Made by a program: the position numbers and the translations under genes
Notes under the pieces: generated by a model
What the model saw: the letters and a program-made list of their open reading frames with translations, nothing else
Database searches by the model: none
Told to the model about the DNA's origin: nothing
Source of the DNA: Microbacterium kyungheense
GTDB lineage: Bacteria; Actinomycetota; Actinomycetes; Actinomycetales; Microbacteriaceae
NCBI RefSeq assembly: GCF_006783905.1
Contig: NZ_VFPE01000002.1
Location: forward strand, 558,001-622,000
Direction: 5' to 3'
Length of the DNA stretch: 64,000 bases
In this document: one piece after another, positions 34,912-43,410 of the stretch
Position numbering within the stretch: the first letter of the stretch is position 1
Layout: every line of letters starts with the position of its first letter

Positions 34912-36189
34912 GTGGGTCTGGTCTCGGATGTGAAGAAGGCGGTCGCGCTCGTCCGCAAGGCCGTACGCAATCGCTCGGCCGTGATCGACGTCCGCCGGAC
35001 GCTGGCGGCCAGGCCGCCGCATCCTTCGTTCCACTATCGCGTGGCCGTCTACTTCGCCGACGGCGCGGTCAACATGTACCAGATGCGGCAGTGGTACAAG
35101 CCGCTCGCCGGCCTGGCGAAGACGTGGCCGGTCGTCGTGCTGAGCCGCGCCGCGACCGGAGCCGAGTCGCTGCTGGCGGACGGGGCGCTGCCCGTCGCCT
35201 TCGTGCCCACCGTGCGCGATCTGGAGCGGTTCATCGCCGACCAGGACATCCGCGTCGTGCTGTACGTCAACCAGAACACCCGCAACTTCCAGATGTTCCG
35301 CTACGGCCGTCGCTGGCATGTGTTCATCAACCACGGCGAGTCCGACAAGATGTACATGACCACCAACCAGTACAAGGCGTACGACTACGCGATGATCGCG
35401 GGCGACGCCGCGCGCGAGCGCCTGGAGCGCGTGCTGTGGGACTACGACATCGAGCGTCGCACGATCGAGATCGGGCGCCCACAGGCCGACCACTACTCGG
35501 GCACCCTGCCGTACACGCCCGACGAGCGCACCGTCGTGCTCTACGCGCCCACCTGGGAGGGCGACCGCCCGTCCGCCCACTACGGATCGATCGCCACGCA
35601 CGGCGAGGCTCTGGTCTCGGCGCTGCTCGCGAGCGGGAAGCATCGCGTGATCTACCGGCCGCATCCGCGCTCGGGCGTCGTGAACCCGGAGTACGGCGCG
35701 GCGAACAAGCGCATCATCGCCGCGATCGCGGCCGCGAATGCCGCCGATGCCTCGGCCAGCCACGTGTTCGACGACGGACCCGATCTGGGCTGGCAGCTGG
35801 CCGCCGCCGATGTCGCGATCGTCGACATCTCGGCGATGGTCTACGACCGGCTCGCCGCCGACAAGCCGCTGCTCATCACGCGTCCTGTCGACCCGGCCGC
35901 GGCGATCGACACGCACGGCTATCTGTCGGCCTGCGAGTGGCTGGATGCCGCCTCGGCGCCCGCGATCGTGGCCGAGACGGAGCGTGTGCTCGCCGACCCC
36001 GACGCGGTCGCCCGCCTGGAGCAGTGGGTGAGGCACTACTTCGGCGACACGGCGCCGGGCGCGGCGACGGCGCGCTTCGAGGCCGCCATCCAGCGCCTCA
36101 TGGACGACTGGGAGCAGTGGTACGCACGCTCGGTCGCCGACGAGGACGACGAACCCGACGACGAGGCCGAACTCGACGACGAGGCCTGA
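34912..36189 (+). CDS. CDP-glycerol glycerophosphotransferase-like protein, divergent copy 3
   Basis: This 425-residue relative of the two upstream transferases has altered motifs. The position of LWHGIPLK reads VFINHGESDKMYMTTNQYKA. VLYAPTWEGDRPS and VIYRPHPRSG are kept, and the TDYSS position reads VDISAMVYDRL. The C-terminus is an acidic tail (DEDDEPDDEAELDDEA). This form is seen in putative glycosyl/glycerophosphate transferases of actinobacteria. Whether it uses CDP-glycerol is less sure than for copies 1 and 2. Confidence 0.8.
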   Translation: MGLVSDVKKAVALVRKAVRNRSAVIDVRRTLAARPPHPSFHYRVAVYFADGAVNMYQMRQWYKPLAGLAKTWPVVVLSRAATGAESLLADGALPVAFVPTVRDLERFIADQDIRVVLYVNQNTRNFQMFRYGRRWHVFINHGESDKMYMTTNQYKAYDYAMIAGDAARERLERVLWDYDIERRTIEIGRPQADHYSGTLPYTPDERTVVLYAPTWEGDRPSAHYGSIATHGEALVSALLASGKHRVIYRPHPRSGVVNPEYGAANKRIIAAIAAANAADASASHVFDDGPDLGWQLAAADVAIVDISAMVYDRLAADKPLLITRPVDPAAAIDTHGYLSACEWLDAASAPAIVAETERVLADPDAVARLEQWVRHYFGDTAPGAATARFEAAIQRLMDDWEQWYARSVADEDDEPDDEAELDDEA

Positions 36190-36199
36190 ACCGCGGCGA

Positions 36200-37588
36200 T
36201 CAGCCGACGGGGGCGGGCCGCTCGACCAGGCGCGCGACCGCGCTGAGGGGGATCGCGACCCACGTCGGCCGGTTGCGCGCCTCGTAGATCGCCTCGTACA
36301 CCGCCTTGTCGAGCTCCAGAGCGGCCAGCAGTGGATGCCGCGGATCGAGGTCGATTCCGGACGTGGCGGCGTAGCCGTCGACGAACGCCGCTCGCGCGGC
36401 CGCCGCCCACTCGCGCACCGCTTCGGGGGAGCGGTCGGGATCGTCGAGCCGCAGCGAGCCGGCGACATAGTCGAACGACCGGAGCATCCCGGCGACGTCG
36501 CGCAGCGCGAGATCCGGCTGCACGCGCTCGCTCATCGGCCGCAGCGGCTCGCCCTCGAAGTCGACGAGCACCCAGCCACGGCCGGGGGCATGGAGCACCT
36601 GGCCGAGATGGAAGTCACCGTGGATGCGCTGCAGCGGGGGCCAGGGCACATCCCGAGCCCGCCGATAGACGGTCTCGATCGCGTCGCGCTGCGGGCCGAG
36701 TTCTGGCACCTCGGCGATGGCGATCGCGAGCCGCCGCTCCCACGCCGCCGATGTCGCCTCGCGGTCGGCGGCCGCCGCAGCGTGCGTCGGGAAGCATCCG
36801 GCGAGGCCGCGGTGCACGTCGGCGGTCGCCGCGCCGAGCTCATAGGCCTGGGTACGGAAGTCCTCGCCCCGCGCGGCGGCATGCAGCGCCACGCGCCAGG
36901 CGTCCTCGACACCGGGGAGGAACTCCTGTGCGAAGGCCAGGGAGCCGTGCACCGCGCCATGAGCGGTGGACAGATCGGGCCACGCCCCTTCGATCCAGCC
37001 GATGGGGGTCGGCACGCGGCGCGACCCGGTGGCCGCCAAGGACTCCTGCAGCTCGATGTCCGGATTGAGGCCGGCGTGCAGCTGACGGTAGACCTTGCAG
37101 ATGACCGGAACGCCGTCGCCCTCGTAGATCAGCGAGGTGTTGGACTGCTCACCACTGACGACCCGGGCCACGCGCAGCCGCCCGGCCGGCGCGGCGACCC
37201 CGGCGGGCCGCCCGGTGGCGGTCGTCTGCGGGCCGAGGGCGACCCCGCCCTGCTCGACGAGCGCCAGCAGCGCGTGGGCGTAGGCATCGTCGAAGGGGCC
37301 GTCGATGAACGTGCTGCCGGGCTCCGGACTGCCGATGATGTGCTCGGGATCGGCGTCCACGGTCTCGGTCGCCCGCTCGACGACGGGGATCTGGTACAGC
37401 ACGACCGGGAGTGCGCCCTCATCGGCCACGAGATAGGTCCGCACGCGCGCGGCGCGCGCGTTCGCAGCGGTGGTCGCCGCCGTGAGGTCCCACCACGACA
37501 CGAGGCGCAGGCTCGGCGGGCGCCCCTTCGCGGCGTACCACCGCTGCCGCGGCATCCACGCCGCGAGGCAGGCCAGGGTGCTGTCCAT
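36200..37588 (-). CDS. Maltokinase-like phosphotransferase
   Basis: This 462-residue protein is similar to actinobacterial maltokinase (Mak), which makes maltose 1-phosphate for the GlgE alpha-glucan route. The N-terminal cap-like domain starts WMPRQRWYAAKGRPPS. The kinase catalytic loop is IHGDFHLGQVL, and the metal site is VLVDFEGEP followed by RPMSERVQPDLALRDVAGMLRSF. Unlike in many genomes, it is neither fused nor adjacent to treS, glgE or glgB here. The ATG at 37588 follows a good promoter. Convergent with copy 3 of the glycerophosphotransferases, 10 bases apart. Confidence 0.82.
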   Translation of the reverse strand: MDSTLACLAAWMPRQRWYAAKGRPPSLRLVSWWDLTAATTAANARAARVRTYLVADEGALPVVLYQIPVVERATETVDADPEHIIGSPEPGSTFIDGPFDDAYAHALLALVEQGGVALGPQTTATGRPAGVAAPAGRLRVARVVSGEQSNTSLIYEGDGVPVICKVYRQLHAGLNPDIELQESLAATGSRRVPTPIGWIEGAWPDLSTAHGAVHGSLAFAQEFLPGVEDAWRVALHAAARGEDFRTQAYELGAATADVHRGLAGCFPTHAAAAADREATSAAWERRLAIAIAEVPELGPQRDAIETVYRRARDVPWPPLQRIHGDFHLGQVLHAPGRGWVLVDFEGEPLRPMSERVQPDLALRDVAGMLRSFDYVAGSLRLDDPDRSPEAVREWAAAARAAFVDGYAATSGIDLDPRHPLLAALELDKAVYEAIYEARNRPTWVAIPLSAVARLVERPAPVG

Positions 37589-37595
37589 ACGTGCG

Positions 37596-37624
37596 AGCGT
37601 ATGCCCCGTGCCCGAGCCTGTCGA
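37596..37624 (-). promoter_or_regulatory. Promoter of maltokinase-like gene: TCGACA - 17 bp - TACGCT
   Basis: The -35 is TCGACA (37619-37624), one change from TTGACA, and the -10 is TACGCT (37596-37601), both on the minus strand. The -10 is 7 bases from the ATG, so the mRNA is leaderless or nearly so. It is the best -35/-10 pair I found in the window. Confidence 0.6.
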
Positions 37625-37633
37625 GACGCGATA

Positions 37634-37647
37634 TGCAAGCGCTTGCA
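37634..37647. promoter_or_regulatory. LacI/GalR-type operator TGCAAGCGCTTGCA
   Basis: This perfect 14-bp palindrome, with the central CG typical of LacI-family sites, begins 10 bp upstream of the -35 of the maltokinase-like gene. It lies between that promoter and the preceding small gene. A sugar-responsive LacI-family regulator probably binds here; none is encoded nearby. Confidence 0.65.
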
Positions 37648-37656
37648 GCGCGCCCG

Positions 37657-37887
37657 TCACTCGTCCTCGCCGGACTCCTGCGCCTGTGCGTTCTCGATGA
37701 GGGGAGCGACCGGGATGACGATCGATTCGACGGCGCCCGCGGCGGCGGGGTCACCAAAGCCGAGGCCGCCGAGATCCGTCGCGGGAGCGCTCGTCAGCCG
37801 CTCTGCCACGGTCTCGGTGCGCGCGGGCTCGGAGGGGAGTCCCGCCCATTCGACGGGTTCCTCGGGAAGCTTGCTGAACAGACCCAT
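37657..37887 (-). CDS. Small conserved-looking protein, unknown function
   Basis: This 76-residue protein begins MGLFSKLPEEPVEWAGLP and is acidic and Pro/Ala-rich, without membrane segments. The ATG at 37887 is the only start giving this opening. The ribosome site is weak. It may be cotranscribed with the 100-residue gene upstream, whose stop is 35 bases away. I do not recognise a family. Confidence 0.55.
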   Translation of the reverse strand: MGLFSKLPEEPVEWAGLPSEPARTETVAERLTSAPATDLGGLGFGDPAAAGAVESIVIPVAPLIENAQAQESGEDE

Positions 37888-37922
37888 GACGATATTGTCG
37901 CCCCGGTGGGAGGTCTGCGGAG

Positions 37923-38225
37923 TCACATCACGAACCTCCACAGATACTCCTCACCGTCATCGGGGCGGAACCACGTGATGGTCACCGTCGTGGCGTCGGG
38001 GTCGGCGTCGCACAGGCACAGCTCGGCGGTGTCGCCGGGAGGCATCTGCCCCCAGTGCTCCGTGGCGGTCGCAGCACCCAGGTCGACCAGTGCACGCACG
38101 AAGTCCAGCGTGGTCGGCCCGACGTTCGTGACGAGTGGATGCCGGTCGTACACCCGATCGACGCGCCACGGCACGCGATAGGCCAGGGGCGGGAGAGGCT
38201 CGTCGGGGTCGATGGCTCGCAGCAT
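37923..38225 (-). CDS. Small soluble protein, unknown function
   Basis: This 100-residue protein has a pattern suggesting a compact alpha/beta fold, with HWGQMPPGDTAELCLCDADP and an ending WFRPDDGEEYLWRFVM. The ATG at 38225 is fixed by a TACCGT box six bases upstream (38232-38237). An earlier in-frame ATG at 38297 would run through that promoter. No named family is recognised. Confidence 0.6.
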   Translation of the reverse strand: MLRAIDPDEPLPPLAYRVPWRVDRVYDRHPLVTNVGPTTLDFVRALVDLGAATATEHWGQMPPGDTAELCLCDADPDATTVTITWFRPDDGEEYLWRFVM

Positions 38226-38231
38226 CCCGCC

Positions 38232-38237
38232 ACGGTA
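38232..38237 (-). promoter_or_regulatory. -10 box TACCGT, leaderless start
   Basis: It lies 6 bases upstream of the ATG at 38225 on the minus strand. Confidence 0.45.
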
Positions 38238-38309
38238 GGAGCGGCATCCGACGCGGTGACGCGGTCGCGCCGGCGGATCGACGCCCGCTGTGCACACGCC
38301 GTTGCCGGT

Positions 38310-38327
38310 GCCTCCTGGGGAGGAGGC
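38310..38327 (-). terminator. Weak hairpin after the EcsC-family gene
   Basis: GCCTCC and GGAGGC pair across six bases directly after the stop of the leftward EcsC gene. The stem is only 6 bp. Confidence 0.35.
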
Positions 38328-39236
38328 TCAGTCGTCGGCTGGAGCCTCCAGCTCGGGCCGCCGCCGCCGCACGATGCCGGCGACGGCCGCCGAGCCCCGC
38401 GTCACACCGCCGATGACGGCTTCGCCCGCCCGCCGCACGCCGCGCCCCGCGAGACGCTCGAGGCGATCTGCGCCGGGACGGGGCTCCAGGTCGGGCGGAA
38501 GATCGATCGGCGGCATGCCGAACGCGCGCCGCGAGCCGACGAGCACGCGGCGTCCGAGGATGTGGTTGCCGGCGCCGCCGACGGCGGCGCCGATGCCGAA
38601 CGGCAGAGCCTTGCCGATCCACGATGCCCCGCCGCGCGCCGCGAACTGGCGGATGAAGGTGGATTTGAGCCGGTCGACCATCGGGCCCACCGCCGCGCGC
38701 GGCAGCGTCTTGGTGACGAGCTCGCCCCAGTACGTGGAGCGGTTGGGCCCGCGACCGGCGGCCTGGCCCGCGAGCTGTGCGACGAGGTCCACGCCCTCCT
38801 TGCCGAGCATGAGGGTCAGCACCAGCGCTCGCGCGCGGTCGGGGTCCGCCACGGGGATGCCGTGGACCTCGGCGACCGACTGCGCGAAGAGCGTCGTGGC
38901 CTCCAGGAACGCCACCGTCTCCACACCGCTCAGTGCGAGCGTCACGCCGGTGCCGATCCCCGGCACCACGGCGGTCGCACCGACGGCCGCGCCTCCTGTG
39001 GTCACCGCGGCGAGGTAGCGGCGCTCGAGGATCCGCACGATCTCGGCCGGTGTCGCGTTGGGATGCCGCAGCCGGATACTGCGCAGGTGGGCGAGCACGG
39101 CGGGGCGCTGGATCGCCAGGACGCGGTCCAGCGCGCGGATCGTCAGCGGATGCTCCGCTGATCCCGTGGGCGGCAGGCCGCCCTGCCACGGCGCGCCGTC
39201 CGGCAGGGAGTGGATGCGGTGAACCTTCTCGGTCAT
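38328..39236 (-). CDS. EcsC family protein
   Basis: This 302-residue protein is of the EcsC family, named after the gene next to the Bacillus EcsAB transporter; the function is not defined. A hydrophobic, Gly/Ala-rich pair of helices near residues 75-105 (GGAAVGATAVVPGIGTGVTL) and a second near 205-225 (ALPFGIGAAVGGAGN) could insert in membrane. The tail is basic. ATG 39236 lies 7 bases after TAGGCT (39244-39249), itself just after the upstream terminator. Confidence 0.8.
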   Translation of the reverse strand: MTEKVHRIHSLPDGAPWQGGLPPTGSAEHPLTIRALDRVLAIQRPAVLAHLRSIRLRHPNATPAEIVRILERRYLAAVTTGGAAVGATAVVPGIGTGVTLALSGVETVAFLEATTLFAQSVAEVHGIPVADPDRARALVLTLMLGKEGVDLVAQLAGQAAGRGPNRSTYWGELVTKTLPRAAVGPMVDRLKSTFIRQFAARGGASWIGKALPFGIGAAVGGAGNHILGRRVLVGSRRAFGMPPIDLPPDLEPRPGADRLERLAGRGVRRAGEAVIGGVTRGSAAVAGIVRRRRPELEAPADD

Positions 39237-39252
39237 CGGCGCCAGCCTAAGA

Positions 39253-39298
39253 CGAACCGCTGGGCGAATGCCGCCAACGGCACCCGCCCAGCGGTTCG
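39253..39298 (-). terminator. Terminator hairpin, perfect 14-bp stem
   Basis: 39253-39266 pairs exactly with 39285-39298, with an inner GCCG/CGGC stem in the loop. It ends the leftward cytidylyltransferase-like transcript just before the EcsC promoter. Confidence 0.75.
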
Positions 39299-39306
39299 GC
39301 GTCTGA

Positions 39307-39999
39307 TCAGACGAAGAGGTTCGCGCGCTCGAGGTCTTCGGCGAAGTCCACCTCGACGGCGTACAGGTCAGAGATGTCGAGCGGCTGGAGCAGCACGCCG
39401 TCCTCGGCGATCGCGAGCTCGAGACCACGCTCGAAGTAGTCCTGGTCGTCGACGCGCGTCAGGTGGCGCATGAACGCCTTCTTGTCGGCGCTGGAGATGT
39501 AGTTGATGCCGACAGCCTCGCCGATACCGCCCTTGACGGTCTTCGACAGCTCCTTGATGAACCCTTCGGCGGTCACGGTGTACTTGACCTCCTCGTCGCT
39601 CACCTTGGAGGTGTTGACGGTGACGAAGGACTGGTCCCGCTCGATGAGCTCGATGGCGCGACCGAGGACGCGCGGGTCGAAGACGACGTCGCCGTTCATC
39701 CAGAGCACGCCGCTCCTGCCGGTGGTGGCAAGGGCGCGCAGAAGGCTCTTGGACGTGTTCGTCTGGTCGTAGCGGTCGTTGTAGACGTAGTCGACGTGGG
39801 GGAACGCCTCGACGATGGTCTCGGCACGGTAGCCGACGACGGTCGTGATCCGGGCGTCGCGACCGAACGCAGCGCGGATGTTGTCGTGCTGCTGCTGCAT
39901 GATGCTGCGGCCGTCGCTGAGCTCGGTGAGCGGCTTGGGAAGGCTGCGCCCGAGGCGCGAGCCCATTCCTGCTGCGAGGATGACGGTCTGAAGGGTCAA
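39307..39999 (-). CDS. NTP-transferase, phosphocholine/polyol-phosphate cytidylyltransferase-like
   Basis: This 230-residue sugar-nucleotidyltransferase-fold protein has the signature AAGMGSRLGRSLPKPLTEL at the N-terminus and WMNGDVVFDP as the metal-binding Asp motif. It resembles LicC-type phosphocholine cytidylyltransferases and related enzymes that make CDP-activated alcohols. The likely start is the TTG at 39999, with CAGGAGC six to seven bases upstream; a GTG farther upstream is possible. With three CDP-alcohol transferase-like proteins within 8 kb, supply of a CDP-activated donor is a reasonable inference. Confidence 0.75.
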   Translation of the reverse strand: MTLQTVILAAGMGSRLGRSLPKPLTELSDGRSIMQQQHDNIRAAFGRDARITTVVGYRAETIVEAFPHVDYVYNDRYDQTNTSKSLLRALATTGRSGVLWMNGDVVFDPRVLGRAIELIERDQSFVTVNTSKVSDEEVKYTVTAEGFIKELSKTVKGGIGEAVGINYISSADKKAFMRHLTRVDDQDYFERGLELAIAEDGVLLQPLDISDLYAVEVDFAEDLERANLFV

Positions 40000-40183
40000 A
40001 ATCTGCTCCTGAAGTGCGTGATTCACTGCCGGTTCACCGGCGCGACACCCCTTCGTGCCGGAACCAGGGTATCGAAGGCGACTGAAAAGGTGCAGAATGG
40101 TCGGCCGCCGTTGCCGTTTCGTGACATAACGCGAATGCGGAGACTCGGCGGGAAGCATCTGCCGCGCGATCAGGCCCGCTTGA

Positions 40184-40189
40184 TACGTT
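40184..40189 (+). promoter_or_regulatory. -10 box TACGTT, leaderless start
   Basis: It ends 6 bases before the GTG at 40196. Confidence 0.45.
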
Positions 40190-40195
40190 GGTGCG

Positions 40196-41509
40196 GTGAC
40201 AGCCTCCCTCCCGGTGCCGAACGACATCGATCCGGAAGAGCCGGACCGTCACTCGAGCGCGCGCGTCGTACGGATATCCGACACGGTGTCGCAGCCGTCC
40301 GAGAAGCCGCGGCGTCCGGCTCGTCCGCCGCGCCAGGGCGGCAAGTCCGCCCCGCGCAAGAAGCGCTCGGCCGCCGCTCCGGTGGATCCCGGCCCCCCGC
40401 CGCCGCTGCCGAGCGACCTCGAGATCGCCGCGTCGGTGGCAGCGGCCATCATCGTCCCGCCGAAGCCTCCGCTGCCGACCGAGGCGCCCCCCGCGGCATC
40501 CGCGCCGGAGACGACCGCGGTCGAGGAGTCGGTCCCTGCTGTCGAGGAGTCCGTCCCTGTCGAGCAGGCCACGACCGCACCGGACGCGCCCACCGTCGAG
40601 ACCGCCCCCGCACCGGCGCCCCCGGCACCCCCGGTCTCAGAGCCTGTGGTCGCCCCGCCCGCGCCCGTGGAGGCCGAGACCGAGGCCCAGCCTGAGGACG
40701 AGGCATCCCCTCACGCGCCGGTCGTCGTGCCGACGCTGGGGGCCGCCGCGGGCGAGGCGCTCGTGCTGCGCGGGGTCACCAAGCGCTTCGGCAGCACGCA
40801 CGCGGTCGACGGCATCGACCTCACCGTGCCCGCCGGCACCTTCTACGGTCTGGTCGGCCCGAACGGCGCGGGCAAGACCACGACGCTGTCGATGATCGCC
40901 GGCCTGCTCGAGCCCGACCGCGGCACGATCGAGGTCGCGGGGGTGGATGCCGCAGCCCACCCGCTCGCGGCGAAGAAGCTCATGGGCGTGCTGCCGGATC
41001 GGCTCCGCACGTTCGACCGCCTCACCGGTCGCCAGCTCCTCTACTACTACGGCGTGCTGCGCGGACTGCCACCGGCGGTCGTCGAGAGCCGCACCACCGA
41101 CCTCGCCCGCGCGTTCGACCTGCAGGAGGCGCTGGGGCGCAGCGTCTCGGACTACTCCGCGGGCATGCTCAAGAAGGTCATGCTCGCCGGCGCCATGATC
41201 CACTCACCGCGCCTGCTCGTCCTCGACGAGCCATTCGAGGCGGTCGACCCGGTGTCGAGCGCGATCATCCTCGACATCCTCTCGGCCTACGTCGCCCACG
41301 GGGGAACGGTCATCCTCTCCAGCCACGGCATGGAGCTCGTCGAGCGCGTGTGCACGCGCGTCGCCGTCATCGTGGCCGGCCAGGTCCTGGCCGAAGGCAC
41401 GGTCGACGAGGTCCGCGGCGAGCTGACGCTCGAGCAGAGATTCGTCGAACTCGCGGGCGGCCTCAGCGACGTGGAGGGCCTGGAGTGGCTGCACACGTTC
41501 TCCGGCTGA
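40196..41509 (+). CDS. ABC transporter ATP-binding protein with long disordered N-terminal extension
   Basis: This 437-residue protein has an ABC ATPase from about residue 190: Walker A GPNGAGKTTT, signature SDYSAGMLKK in place of LSGGQ, Walker B LLVLDEPFEAVD and switch His in ILSSHGMELV. The first 185 residues are low complexity (Pro, Ala, Glu, Val), with a short repeat of EESVP units and a basic KSAPRKKRSAAAP patch. The ATPase core resembles two-gene exporters of the Ecs/YhaQ or bacteriocin-immunity kind. It pairs with the overlapping permease downstream. Substrate unknown. Confidence 0.85.
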   Translation: MTASLPVPNDIDPEEPDRHSSARVVRISDTVSQPSEKPRRPARPPRQGGKSAPRKKRSAAAPVDPGPPPPLPSDLEIAASVAAAIIVPPKPPLPTEAPPAASAPETTAVEESVPAVEESVPVEQATTAPDAPTVETAPAPAPPAPPVSEPVVAPPAPVEAETEAQPEDEASPHAPVVVPTLGAAAGEALVLRGVTKRFGSTHAVDGIDLTVPAGTFYGLVGPNGAGKTTTLSMIAGLLEPDRGTIEVAGVDAAAHPLAAKKLMGVLPDRLRTFDRLTGRQLLYYYGVLRGLPPAVVESRTTDLARAFDLQEALGRSVSDYSAGMLKKVMLAGAMIHSPRLLVLDEPFEAVDPVSSAIILDILSAYVAHGGTVILSSHGMELVERVCTRVAVIVAGQVLAEGTVDEVRGELTLEQRFVELAGGLSDVEGLEWLHTFSG

Positions 41510-43050
41510 GGCTCGCGCTGCTGTTCGGCGCCCTGCGCGGTCACACCGGCCACGTGGTGCGCGTCGTGCTCGGGCTGGTCGTCCTGGTCGCGGCGACGGC
41601 CGCGGCCTGCTGGGCGCTGCTGACGATGAGGGATGCCGCGACCGACGCCGTCCGCACGGTCACGGTGCTGGGCGGTTCCGCGGTGACCCTCGGGTTCGCG
41701 CTCGCCCCGCTCATCGGCGCGCTCGACGATCCGCTGGATCCGCGGCGCTTCGCCGTGTTCGGCCTGTCGCGGGGGCGCCTCGCGGGTGTCCTCGTGGTCG
41801 CGGGCCTCATCAGCGTGCCGATCCTGGCGCTGCTGGCGGTCGCCGTGTGTGCGGCGATCGTGTGGGCCGACCACGGCGTCCCGGTCGCGATCGGGATCGC
41901 CAGCGTCGTGCTCGGCGTCCTCACCTGCTCGCTGCTGGCCCGCGTGTGCGGGGCGCTTGCATCGCTGTTCCTGCGCGAGCGGCGATCGCGCGAGTTGTCG
42001 GGTGTCTTCGTCCTGGTCGTGCTGGTCGTCGTGGTGCCCGTGGGCGTCTTCCTCGCCTCGCTGGAATGGCGCGGTGCGGTGCCGCAGCAGCTCGTGCAGG
42101 CGGTCGACGCGCTGGCGCTGACCCCCTTCGGAGCGGCGTGGGCGCTTCCGGGAGCGATGGCGACGGGGCGGTCCGTCTGGCCGGCGGTGCTGGTGGCCGT
42201 CGCGACGATCGCCGCGCTCGGACTCCTGTGGCTGTGGGCCGTCCGCCGCCTGCTGACGACCACCGAGCGCCCGGGCACGGGTCGCGAGCGCGCCGGCCTC
42301 GGCTGGTTCGGGGTGGCGCCGGGCACCCCGGGCGGCGCGATCGCCGCCCGCAGTCTCGTGTACTGGTTCGGCGACCGGCGCTACGTCGTGAACGCCCTCG
42401 TCATCCCCGTCGCCGCCGCCATCACGACGGTGCCGCTGCTGATCGCCGGCGTCCCGCCCGAGATCGTGGCCCTCGTGCCGGTGCCCTTCGCGGCCCTGTT
42501 CCTCGGATGGCTGCCGCACGACGATGTCGCGTACGACTCGACCGCGGTGTGGATGCACATCTCGGGCGGCGTGCGCGGCGTGTCGGACCGGGTCGGCCGT
42601 CTCGTGCCGGTGCTGCTGGTGGGCGTGCCGCTGCTGGCGGTCGCCGTCCCGGTCGCGACCTCGCTGCACGGCCGCTGGGCCGTCCTCCCGGCGCTCACCG
42701 GCGTGTGCGCGGCACTGTTCCTGTCGGGGCTCGGCCTGTCGAGCATCTCGTCGGTGGTGGCGCCGTACCCGGTCTCGCGCCCGGGCGAGAGCCCGTTCCA
42801 GCAGCCGCAGCGCACGAGCGCCGGGGGAGCGGTGGCGCAGGGCGTCGTGATGCTGGGTGTACTGGTGCTCTCGGCGCCGGTCGTGTGGTGCGGGTGGCTC
42901 GCGCTGCAGGGCGACGCCGAGGCGGCGACGACGGCGCTGTGGGGAGGCCTGGCGATCGGGCTCGGCGTCCTCGTCGTCGGGGTCGTCATCGGATCGCTCG
43001 TGTTCGAGCGTCGCGGCGGGCGCCTGATGGAGTTCGCCGAGTCCACCTGA
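41485..43050 (+). CDS. ABC transporter permease
   Basis: This 521-residue membrane protein has about twelve hydrophobic segments. The first are VVRVVLGLVVLVAATAAACWALL and VTVLGGSAVTLGFALAPLIGAL; the last is near GLAIGLGVLVVGVVIGSLVF. The GTG at 41485 (VAAHVLRLRLALLF), with GGAGGG upstream, lies inside the ATPase gene in another frame, a 25-base overlap. Together they form an exporter whose cargo is not evident from neighbours. Confidence 0.82.
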   Translation: MAAHVLRLRLALLFGALRGHTGHVVRVVLGLVVLVAATAAACWALLTMRDAATDAVRTVTVLGGSAVTLGFALAPLIGALDDPLDPRRFAVFGLSRGRLAGVLVVAGLISVPILALLAVAVCAAIVWADHGVPVAIGIASVVLGVLTCSLLARVCGALASLFLRERRSRELSGVFVLVVLVVVVPVGVFLASLEWRGAVPQQLVQAVDALALTPFGAAWALPGAMATGRSVWPAVLVAVATIAALGLLWLWAVRRLLTTTERPGTGRERAGLGWFGVAPGTPGGAIAARSLVYWFGDRRYVVNALVIPVAAAITTVPLLIAGVPPEIVALVPVPFAALFLGWLPHDDVAYDSTAVWMHISGGVRGVSDRVGRLVPVLLVGVPLLAVAVPVATSLHGRWAVLPALTGVCAALFLSGLGLSSISSVVAPYPVSRPGESPFQQPQRTSAGGAVAQGVVMLGVLVLSAPVVWCGWLALQGDAEAATTALWGGLAIGLGVLVVGVVIGSLVFERRGGRLMEFAEST

Positions 43051-43130
43051 GTCCGGCGGCCCCGCACAGACCGACGCCGGGGCACGTGATCCCGCCCCTG
43101 CGCGGTCGGTCGCGACTACACTGGCAGACC

Positions 43131-43397
43131 ATGAGCACGCCCCTAGACAGCCCCGACCAGGGCGGTATCGCGACCCTCGATCGCGAGCTCGAAGAGCTCC
43201 TCAAAGAGGAGCAGATCGAGCCGGGCGATCACGAGCGCTTCTCGCACTACGTGAAGAAGGACAAGATCCTGGAGTCGGCGATCACCGGGAAGCCGGTGCG
43301 CGCCCTGTGCGGCAAGAAGTGGACGCCGGGCCGCGACCCCGAGAAGTTCCCAGTGTGCCCCACCTGCAAAGAGATCTACGAGTCGCTGCAGGGCTGA
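43131..43397 (+). CDS. DUF3039 family protein
   Basis: This 88-residue actinobacterial protein carries a probable zinc-knuckle: Cys in ALCGKKWTPG and two in CPTCKEIY, with His in HERFSHYVKK. The N-terminal half is acidic. ATG 43131 lies 8 bases after TACACT (43117-43122), so the mRNA has almost no leader. Function unknown. Confidence 0.88.
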   Translation: MSTPLDSPDQGGIATLDRELEELLKEEQIEPGDHERFSHYVKKDKILESAITGKPVRALCGKKWTPGRDPEKFPVCPTCKEIYESLQG

Positions 43398-43410
43398 GGC
43401 TTCGACAGGT

